Part shown: in pieces, positions 21,924 to 27,528 of the stretch | How the letters are laid out: every line of letters begins with the position of its first letter | How positions within the stretch are numbered: the stretch's first letter is position 1 | Virus record (IMG/VR): IMGVR_UViG_3300034198_004213 | Span: 1 to 27,528 of that record | Strand: one strand, 5' to 3' | Source: a virus | Length of the DNA: 27,528 nucleotides | Translations under genes and position numbers: made by a program | The notes under the pieces: generated by a model | The model's input: only the letters and a program-made list of their open reading frames with translations | Told to the model about the DNA's origin: nothing | Databases searched by the model: none

Positions 21924-22372
21924 GATTGATTGCACATCGAGGCCTAATGTATGGCCCAAATAAAGAGATTGAGAATCATCCCGATACAATCGAAGAAGCT
22001 TGGGCTAATGACTTTGATTGTGAAATAGATTTATGGCGAATCGACCACAGGTGGTTCCTTGGCCATGATGCACCCACATATGAAGTGCCAAGTTATTTCT
22101 TAATGCTTGGTCGTTCATGGTTTCATTGTAAAAACTTTGAAGCACTAGATTGGTTGAGTACTTGGTCAAAAGGAATTAATTTCTTCTGGCACCAAAAGGA
22201 TAACTATACCATGACCAGTTTCGGATATGTGTGGGCATATCCTGGTCAATCTGTCGGTGACAACACCATCTTTGTAATGCCTGAACAGGTGATGAAATTA
22301 GAAGATGTGAAGACATTGAAATGTTTCGGTGTCTGTAGTGATTACGTTAATGATATTAAAGGTATGTTATGA
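21920..22372 (+). CDS. Short GDPD-like (glycerophosphodiester phosphodiesterase family) protein
   Basis: The 150-aa protein starts MRLIAHRGLMYGPNKEIENH and continues CEIDLWRIDHRWFLGHDAP. H-R-G, E-N-x-P-x-x-I, E-x-D and G-H-D are the GDPD metal and catalytic motifs. The family's usual length is about 240 aa, so part of the TIM barrel is missing; it may be a reduced form. It sits in the sugar cassette between a methyltransferase and a glycosyltransferase with ATGA overlaps. Its substrate could be a phosphodiester-linked polymer or a lipid head group. Confidence 0.75.
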   Translation: MRLIAHRGLMYGPNKEIENHPDTIEEAWANDFDCEIDLWRIDHRWFLGHDAPTYEVPSYFLMLGRSWFHCKNFEALDWLSTWSKGINFFWHQKDNYTMTSFGYVWAYPGQSVGDNTIFVMPEQVMKLEDVKTLKCFGVCSDYVNDIKGML

Positions 22373-23331
22373 AAATTTGTTTTGTTGTTCATCGTTATGC
22401 TCCATTTCCTGGCGGGTCGGAGTATTATGTTCAGCAGATGGCTGAAGAATGCGTTCAACGTCACCATGATGTGACTGTTCTTGCAGGTGAACATCAAGGC
22501 GATTTGAATGGTGTACGTGTGACAAGTGAAGCACATCACCTACATGACCAAGATTTGGTCGTTGTACATGGCGGTGATGTTCATGTACAAAACTTTGTAT
22601 TATCCAACGCAAAGAACATTAATTCACCAATGTTGTATATGCTCATCAAACCTTCTGATAGTCAGGTTTGTGTACAAGCAATGCAAGATGTTGCCTTCAT
22701 TGGTTGCTCTGCACCAGAGGATTGGGAACATGTTGAGAAACACGGACTAAAACAAAAGGCACACCGAGTTATTCATGGTATTTCACCTACCGATTGTATC
22801 GGCACAAAAGGTAAGTTTAAGAAGAAATACGGTATTCCTGAAGATAAAGAAATGTTCTTGTCTTGCGGTGGGTATTGGCCAAACAAACAGATGATTGAAT
22901 TGGCGGAGTGTTTTAAACGTGCCAATAGACCTAATGCTGTACTCGTTACAACTGGTTATGATAATCGATTCGGTATCATGCCACATGCGTCCGAGACGGT
23001 CATTCCATTGATGGTTGAAGACCCTATGGATGTCAAAGATGCAATTGCCGATGCTGATTGTTATGTGATGAATTCAAATGCCGAAGGTTTTGGTCTGGTA
23101 ATCTTAGAATCTATGATTAACAAGACACCATGGATTGCACGTGAAATTGCTGGCGCAAGATTGTTACACAACTACGGCACCACATATCATAAAGAAGATG
23201 TTTTGATTGAACATATCAAAGAGTTTAAACGTAATGATAAACTTGTCAAAGATGCATTTCAATATGTTATTGCGAACCATTTAATTAAGAACACAGTAGA
23301 TGACATTCTGGCACTAATAAATACTAAATAG
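22369..23331 (+). CDS. GT-B glycosyltransferase (family 4-like)
   Basis: The 320-aa protein starts MKICFVVHRYAPFPGGSEYY, the G-G-S/A-E acceptor loop of family 4 enzymes. The C-terminal domain has FLSCGGYWPNKQMIELAECF and NSNAEGFGLVILESM, the E-x7-E motif (E239, E247) that binds the sugar nucleotide. It is somewhat short for the family (about 370 aa). It ends the cassette, 30 nt before the next gene, and late-promoter elements overlap its end. It may transfer the sugar prepared by the upstream proteins. Confidence 0.85.
   Translation: MKICFVVHRYAPFPGGSEYYVQQMAEECVQRHHDVTVLAGEHQGDLNGVRVTSEAHHLHDQDLVVVHGGDVHVQNFVLSNAKNINSPMLYMLIKPSDSQVCVQAMQDVAFIGCSAPEDWEHVEKHGLKQKAHRVIHGISPTDCIGTKGKFKKKYGIPEDKEMFLSCGGYWPNKQMIELAECFKRANRPNAVLVTTGYDNRFGIMPHASETVIPLMVEDPMDVKDAIADADCYVMNSNAEGFGLVILESMINKTPWIAREIAGARLLHNYGTTYHKEDVLIEHIKEFKRNDKLVKDAFQYVIANHLIKNTVDDILALINTK
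23316..23330 (+). promoter_or_regulatory. Tandem late-promoter-like elements before the 754-aa gene
   Basis: AATAAATA (23316-23323) is directly followed by CTAAATA (23324-23330). The first matches T4 late TATAAATA at 7 of 8 positions and overlaps the stop region of the glycosyltransferase gene. Predicted start is about 23329-23336; the gene's ATG is at 23362 with GAGG and GGAG just upstream. Confidence 0.5.
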
Positions 23332-23361
23332 AAGATAAACTTAACTGCTGTAGAGGCGGAG

Positions 23362-25626
23362 ATGAAATTTAGAGAATTTATTACGGAAGCCAAAACTGGC
23401 AAGGTTATCGTTGTGTACGGTGGTGGATTCCAGCCGTTCCACGCTGGCCACATCAGTTCATATGAACAAGCAAAGCGAGCATTTCCTTCTGCTGATTTCT
23501 ATGTTGCGTCCAGTAATGACGTTAAACAACGTCCAATCCCCTTCAAAGATAAACAATTTCTTGCCCAACAGGCAGGCGTAACTGACGCTTTTGTACAAGT
23601 TTCACAACCAGTTAATCCACAAGAAATTCTCACCAAATACAATCCCGACAAAGATATTCTTATTCTTGTCCGTTCAGAACGTGACCCTGTTAACTACACT
23701 AAAAAAGATGGTTCTTCAGCATATTATCAACCGTTCAAATCCTTAAAAGACTGTAAACCATTTAATCCCAAAAAAGATGGTCATGGCTATGTTTTTGTCA
23801 CCAAGAAAAAAGTGTTCTCTATTGGTGGCAAAGAAATATTTTCAGGCAGTCAAGTTCGTTCAATGTATTCAAAAGGTGATGATATTGAACGTAGAGATAT
23901 GATTAGAGATTTATATCCGAAAGCGAAATCCCCATTGAAAGTTAAAACATTGCTAGACAAATACATCGGCGGTGTAAATGAAGAAGTTGACCTAGATGAA
24001 GCGGTTCAACATATCATTTCAGAAGGTGTACACGATAAATCAATCTTCAAGGCAGTATTTCTTGCTGGTGGTCCAGGTTCTGGAAAAGATTATGTACTCG
24101 ACAATACACTTGCTGGTCACGGACTAACAGAACTTAACTCAGACAAAGCTTTAGAGTTTTTAATGGACAAAAGCGGTCTTGATAAGACTATGCCTGCATC
24201 TGAAACAGAAAAGCGTGATATCGTTCGTGGTAAGGCAAAGAGTCTTACAGACCTACGTCAACGTTTGGCTCTATTAGGCCGTAATGGCCTTATCATCAAT
24301 GGTACAGGTGATGATGTTGAGAAGATTAAAAAGATTAAGGCACGTTTGGAAGAAATCGGATATGATACGCATATCATTGTTGTCAATACTGCCGATGAAA
24401 TTTCTGCACAACGTAATGTAGAACGTGGCCAGCGTGGTGGACGTACAGTACCAGAAAAGATTCGTAAACAAAAGTGGGATGCTGTTCAAAATGCACGTCC
24501 AGAACTTGCAAAGATTTTTGGTGACAATTATGTGGAGTTTGATAACTCAGAAGATTTACGACAAGCACCACCTGAAGTAGTTAAGGCCAAAAAAGACGAA
24601 ATGCTAAATGTATTTAAGAAGATTAAAGCATTTACATCGGCACCGCCAAAATCACCAGAATCCCAATTATGGATTGCTAGTGAAATGTCTAAAAAAGATA
24701 AACTTGGTGTTCCTAAATCTGGTGAAGGTACTCAATTGGCACCACATCCAGATTCAGGTGCTGCTGAAGAAGCCAAGAAACTTGGCCTATCATATTTTGG
24801 TTTTGGTCGTTGGGGTAAAGAAGGTGTTGTTACACACCATTCAGTACACGATTCTCTAGTGCCTATTGAGAAAGAAAAAATAGGTCAGAAAACATTAAAG
24901 ATTGCTGCACCAGGTCAATCTAAGACCACAAACTCTACAATCAATAAGGTACAAATGAATCCGACCAAAGTTAATGAAGACTTTGAAAATTTCTTGACCG
25001 AAGCAGTAGCAATTACCGTTGAGGCAGAAGAAACTTTTGATATTCATCAAGAGGAAAAAAAACAAGAGTTGCACCATAACCAACTACTAAAAAGTAGTAA
25101 TGGTAAAGTAAAAACTTTTATGTTACGCCGTGCAGCCGCAAAAGAAGCACACATCAATGGTGGTGTTGTGCATAAACAAGGCGCAGGTTATGTTATTAAA
25201 ATAAAGGAGAGCGAAGATGTTTCAAGCATTAATCAACCTATTCAAGAAGCAACCACAGGTAGAAGTACCGTACAAAGTGGAAGTACCACAAGTACAAGAA
25301 GTCTTGTCCCCGAAAGTGGAGACTCCAGTTGTGACTGTGGAACCTGCAGCAGTTGTGGAACAGAAGGCACCCGCCAAAAGAAAAGCGTCACCGAAGCCAA
25401 AAAATTATGGCAGAAAAAAGTCAGTACCGAAGCAATAGATGCTGGTACTGAGGCTGGCATGTCTTTAAGTGGTGCATCAAAAGAAAAATTAGACAAAAAT
25501 GGTAAAGTCACTATGACTGAACTGACAGGTGATGAAACCACTTTGTCTATTGGTGACCAAAAAGAAGATGAGTTGAAAAAAGTTGGTATCAATCTATCAA
25601 CATTCAAAGCAAAGAAATTCGTATGA
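23362..25626 (+). CDS. Multi-domain packaged-protein candidate: cytidylyltransferase-like + P-loop kinase-like + C-terminal modules
   Basis: The 754-aa protein starts MKFREFITEAKTGKV, a capsid-targeting-like leader with I-T-E|A after residue 9. Residues 14-200 have VVYGGGFQPFHAGHISS (the H-x-G-H motif of nucleotidyltransferases such as NMN adenylyltransferase) and IFSGSQVRSMYSKGD, like the closing I-S-x-T/S-x-x-R motif. Residues 230-420 are a P-loop domain: FLAGGPGSGKDYV (Walker A 236-243), with INGTGDD and an Arg-rich lid (VERGQRGGRTVPEK), kinase or zeta-toxin-like. A small module near 572-613 includes MLRRAAAKEAHINGG. Further [L/I]-x-E|[A/G/S] sites lie after residues 213, 221, 547, 616 and 629, all between modules. 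Residues about 618-690 overlap another gene and are Ser/Thr/Cys-rich. Substrates unknown. Confidence 0.8.
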   Translation: MKFREFITEAKTGKVIVVYGGGFQPFHAGHISSYEQAKRAFPSADFYVASSNDVKQRPIPFKDKQFLAQQAGVTDAFVQVSQPVNPQEILTKYNPDKDILILVRSERDPVNYTKKDGSSAYYQPFKSLKDCKPFNPKKDGHGYVFVTKKKVFSIGGKEIFSGSQVRSMYSKGDDIERRDMIRDLYPKAKSPLKVKTLLDKYIGGVNEEVDLDEAVQHIISEGVHDKSIFKAVFLAGGPGSGKDYVLDNTLAGHGLTELNSDKALEFLMDKSGLDKTMPASETEKRDIVRGKAKSLTDLRQRLALLGRNGLIINGTGDDVEKIKKIKARLEEIGYDTHIIVVNTADEISAQRNVERGQRGGRTVPEKIRKQKWDAVQNARPELAKIFGDNYVEFDNSEDLRQAPPEVVKAKKDEMLNVFKKIKAFTSAPPKSPESQLWIASEMSKKDKLGVPKSGEGTQLAPHPDSGAAEEAKKLGLSYFGFGRWGKEGVVTHHSVHDSLVPIEKEKIGQKTLKIAAPGQSKTTNSTINKVQMNPTKVNEDFENFLTEAVAITVEAEETFDIHQEEKKQELHHNQLLKSSNGKVKTFMLRRAAAKEAHINGGVVHKQGAGYVIKIKESEDVSSINQPIQEATTGRSTVQSGSTTSTRSLVPESGDSSCDCGTCSSCGTEGTRQKKSVTEAKKLWQKKVSTEAIDAGTEAGMSLSGASKEKLDKNGKVTMTELTGDETTLSIGDQKEDELKKVGINLSTFKAKKFV
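25217..25438 (+). CDS. Nested ORF in an alternate frame: Pro/Val/Lys-rich 73-aa protein
   Basis: This ORF lies wholly inside the 754-aa gene in another frame, with its own AAGGAG (25204-25209) 7 nt before ATG. The product starts MFQALINLFKKQPQVEVPYK and continues with PQVQEVLSPKVETPVVTVEP, then a basic end (AKRKASPKPKNYGRKKS). A hydrophobic N-terminal helix plus a Pro/Val/Lys tail looks like a genuine small phage protein. The overlapped part of the host frame has an odd Ser/Thr/Gly/Cys composition (for example SSCDCGTCSSCGTEGT), which suggests that the nested frame is under stronger constraint here. Confidence 0.6.
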   Translation: MFQALINLFKKQPQVEVPYKVEVPQVQEVLSPKVETPVVTVEPAAVVEQKAPAKRKASPKPKNYGRKKSVPKQ

Positions 25627-26000
25627 AATCCTTAAAAGAATTTATTAACGAAGGAGGTCGTTGCTGGCCAGGTTATAAAGCTGTAAAAGGCAAAGAACCT
25701 TTTTCTCCAGGTAGTTGCGAAAAAGTATCAGAAGAATCTGCCGCATGGCAACGCAAAGAAGGTAAGAATCCTGAAGGTGGTTTAAACCGCAAAGGCATCG
25801 CTTCATATCGCCGTGAAAATCCTGGTTCCAAACTGTCAATGGCAGTTACAACACCCCCATCTAAATTGGACCCCGACAGTAAGGCAGCAAAGCGCCGCAA
25901 ATCATTTTGTGCTAGAATGTCTGGTGTTGATGGACCAATGAAGAAACCTAATGGTGAACCAACACGCAAAGCATTGGCATTAAAAAAATGGAATTGTTAA
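25623..26000 (+). CDS. DUF6321-like basic protein with capsid-targeting-like N-terminus, 125 aa
   Basis: The start MKSLKEFINEGGRCWPGYK has an I-N-E|G site after residue 10, and closely matches the T4 internal-protein leader (M-K-x-x-x-E-F-I-x-E). Behind it, CWPGYKAVKGKEPFSPGSC and then KNPEGGLNRKGIASYRREN, KAAKRRKSFCARMSGVDGPM and RKALALKKWNC are what I recall as the DUF6321 phage domain, rich in Lys, Arg and Cys. Four or more Cys could bind metal. It overlaps the previous stop (ATGA). A small DNA-binding protein packaged with the genome is a reasonable inference. Confidence 0.75.
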   Translation: MKSLKEFINEGGRCWPGYKAVKGKEPFSPGSCEKVSEESAAWQRKEGKNPEGGLNRKGIASYRRENPGSKLSMAVTTPPSKLDPDSKAAKRRKSFCARMSGVDGPMKKPNGEPTRKALALKKWNC

Positions 26001-26031
26001 TAGGTAACAAAGAATAATAAAAGGAGAACTT

Positions 26032-26787
26032 ATGTTCAAAGATAAAATTAATCAATCGGTGGCAGAAGCTGCTGCAAAAATTATGATGGGTGAAAAAGCA
26101 TTACATCCAAACCAACAAAAGTTGGATGTGCATGAACCAGAGAAAGATGAATTGACTGCTGACGATTTCAAAAAACTTCGTGCTAAAAAAGAAGTAAAGC
26201 AAGAAGAAGTTGAAGGTTTGCTTGAATATGAAACCAACAAAGATGGTAAATACGTACACAATGCAAAAACAGGCAGATATGGTGGTTCAGAAAAACCAAC
26301 AGACCCGTTTGCTGGTGTTCGTGGTCCATCTACCGCTGCTCTTTCAGCAATTGAAAAAGAGAAGCAAAAGAAGAAGAAGAAATTCTCTGAAATGGTAGAT
26401 GTTTACAATACTACTGGTATCAAAGGTCTATTCGAAGAACTTCAGATTGCGAAAGAAGAAGCTTCACAAGAAGAATTTAATGCTGAATTAGAAAAGCAAA
26501 AAAAGAAAGCATCTGGTACTGCTGCTGAAGCAGATAAAGCAAAAGTTGCTAAGCCAGCAGTTCAAGCAGTTCAGCAAGAAGAAATTCAAGTCATTAATGC
26601 AGACATTGCAAATGGTGTTGATACTGTTAACATTGCAGAACGTGAACTTACTGGTGGTGAAATGAAGAAAAAAGAAGAAATCGTTATGAGCATGAAAAAA
26701 GGTATCGAAGGTTTCAAGTCTCGTTACGGTAAAGATGCTAAGTCTGTAATGTACGCAACTGCTACAAAACAAGCTAAAGGCGAGTAA
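26032..26787 (+). CDS. Charged helical phage protein, 251 aa, possible head or core protein
   Basis: The protein is rich in Lys, Glu and Ala. It begins MFKDKINQSVAEAAAKIMMG, with V-A-E|A resembling but not strictly matching the prohead-protease rule, has long charged helices (EKEKQKKKKKFSEMVDVYNT, EEFNAELEKQKKKASGTAAE) likely to form coiled coils, and ends EEIVMSMKKGIEGFKSRYGK then DAKSVMYATATKQAKGE. I recall that ending in uncharacterised proteins of aquatic T4-like phages. Composition resembles T4 prohead core proteins, but no direct homology can be claimed. AAGGAG precedes its ATG. The next gene begins in its stop codon. Confidence 0.7.
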   Translation: MFKDKINQSVAEAAAKIMMGEKALHPNQQKLDVHEPEKDELTADDFKKLRAKKEVKQEEVEGLLEYETNKDGKYVHNAKTGRYGGSEKPTDPFAGVRGPSTAALSAIEKEKQKKKKKFSEMVDVYNTTGIKGLFEELQIAKEEASQEEFNAELEKQKKKASGTAAEADKAKVAKPAVQAVQQEEIQVINADIANGVDTVNIAERELTGGEMKKKEEIVMSMKKGIEGFKSRYGKDAKSVMYATATKQAKGE

Positions 26788-27528
26788 TGAAAAAGTTTCG
26801 TCAACTATCTGAACAATTGGATATGCCTTCTGCTAATGGTAGAGCAGCTGGACGTTTCTCGTCTGGTGCTTCGAAGAAAGTTATTCCAACACAAACTCAA
26901 GCAACACCACGCAGAGAAGTTGACGAAGCCTCACCAGAAGCAGGTGAAGATATTAACAATCAACCATCACCTGCGTTAGTTCGCAAGAATGGAAAAGTTA
27001 AAACTGCTGATGCATTACCTGATGCTGAAATGGGTGGCACTATGTCACGTTATATGCCAGAAGAACGTATGTCTGCCGCAGTTAAATTACAAAGAGCATT
27101 TCAACGTCAGCAAGAGAAATCTGCAGCATCACGAAAAAGAGCAGAAGAACTTTTAAGACCAAAACAAGAACCAGTAAAACCAGTTAGTGAAGATTTGCGT
27201 AAGTGGTTTAGTAAGACTGATCCCGAAGGTGGTTGGAAAAGAATCAATAGTAAAGGTGAAGCAATTGGTCCTTGTGCAAGAGAACCTGGTGAACCTAAAC
27301 CGAAATGTATGTCTAATGAAAAAAGAGCATCATTAAGTAAAAAAGAAAGAGCCTCGGCTGTTGCCTCTAAAAGAAAACATGACCCGAATCCTGAAAGAAA
27401 AGGTGAACCAATCAATGTTTCCAATTTTGGAAAAGGAAAGATAAGTGAACATATGGAAAACTTAAACGAAAAAAATGAACCAACAAACCCTGAGTTGTGG
27501 TCAAGAGCAAAAGCACTAGCCCGTTCTA
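26787..27528 (+). CDS. DUF6321-like basic protein with targeting-like N-terminus, 3' truncated by window
   Basis: The frame is open from ATG 26787 to the right edge (247 codons seen). The start MKKFRQLSEQLDMPSANGRA has L-S-E|Q in the position of the cleavage site (Gln rather than Ala/Gly after it). The centre is flexible and rich in Pro, Arg and Ala. DPEGGWKRINSKGEAIGPCA, KPKCMSNEKRASLSKKERAS and KHDPNPERKGEPINV form a DUF6321-like basic Cys-containing domain, related in style to the 125-aa protein two genes upstream. NPELWSRAKALARS begins another known phage segment cut by the edge. TAATG couples it to the previous gene. Confidence 0.75.
   Translation, partial: MKKFRQLSEQLDMPSANGRAAGRFSSGASKKVIPTQTQATPRREVDEASPEAGEDINNQPSPALVRKNGKVKTADALPDAEMGGTMSRYMPEERMSAAVKLQRAFQRQQEKSAASRKRAEELLRPKQEPVKPVSEDLRKWFSKTDPEGGWKRINSKGEAIGPCAREPGEPKPKCMSNEKRASLSKKERASAVASKRKHDPNPERKGEPINVSNFGKGKISEHMENLNEKNEPTNPELWSRAKALARS

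Noticed and set aside
24608-24859. 83-codon + strand ORF inside the 754-aa gene
   Set aside because: Unlike the nested ORF at 25217, it lacks a good Shine-Dalgarno and reads as a His/Leu-rich frame-shadow while the main frame stays protein-like.
25242-25607. 121-codon minus-strand ORF opposite the end of the 754-aa gene
   Set aside because: This region already carries two + strand frames; the minus frame lacks a ribosome binding site and looks like low-complexity reverse reading.
1-27528. CRISPR arrays, insertion sequences, integrase or attachment sites
   Set aside because: No spaced direct repeats, transposase, integrase or terminal inverted repeats were seen; the gene content is that of a lytic phage.

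Overview
The window is a piece of a lytic, contractile-tailed T4-type phage genome. The evidence is the near-complete T4 replication core in T4-like order on one strand: sliding clamp (gp45), clamp loader large and small subunits (gp44, gp62), RegA, DNA polymerase gp43, UvsX and DnaB-type helicase gp41. The short gp62, the small companion ORFs and the hsp20 gene look, from memory and not from a search, like those of aquatic T4-like phages (cyanophage and relatives). No photosynthesis gene is present and the host cannot be fixed from sequence. Every convincing gene is on the + strand, packed with ATGA or TAATG overlaps.

Layout. (1) 1-3737: end of a nucleotide-pyrophosphohydrolase-like gene, gp45, then the operon gp44 / small membrane protein / GIY-YIG protein / gp62 / regA / 56-aa ORF. 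(2) 3729-4429: a T4-late-type promoter, a GC-rich multi-hairpin leader of about 200 nt, hsp20 and a strong terminator. (3) 4431-8311: metallophosphoesterase, dCMP deaminase, an AbrB-rubrerythrin fusion followed by a mini-rubredoxin, a CAU tRNA, a MazG/PRA-PH-like protein and small ORFs. (4) 8309-15374: gp43, uvsX, gp41, an HExxH metallopeptidase-like protein and a DruA/DUF4338-like protein. (5) 15384-18375: a late promoter overlapping a hairpin that masks a ribosome binding site, a 366-aa unknown, a ligase-like (DUF6267-like) protein and two small proteins. (6) 18394-23331: a translationally coupled six-gene sugar cassette (three glycosyltransferase-like proteins, a HAD-nucleotidyltransferase fusion, a methyltransferase, a GDPD-like protein). 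(7) 23316-27528: late promoters, then a 754-aa multi-enzyme protein, a gene nested inside it in another frame, and three small charged proteins, the last cut by the window end.

Main discovery candidate. Several proteins in regions 5 and 7 begin with a short sequence resembling the capsid-targeting sequence of T4 internal head proteins (M-K-x-x-x-E-F-I-x-E, cut by the prohead protease after [L/I]-x-E). The 754-aa protein has the same cleavage pattern again between its recognisable domains. This suggests a set of enzymes packaged in the head, matured by the prohead protease and injected with the DNA: a ligase-like nucleotidyltransferase, a cytidylyltransferase-like domain, a P-loop kinase-like domain and small basic proteins.

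Regulation. Five putative early/middle promoters share a perfect TG-N-TA[C/T]AAT extended -10. Two lie so close to the start codon (metallophosphoesterase, gp43) that the mRNA would be leaderless. Three are built on inverted repeats. Late-type NATAAATA elements precede hsp20, the 366-aa gene and the 754-aa gene.
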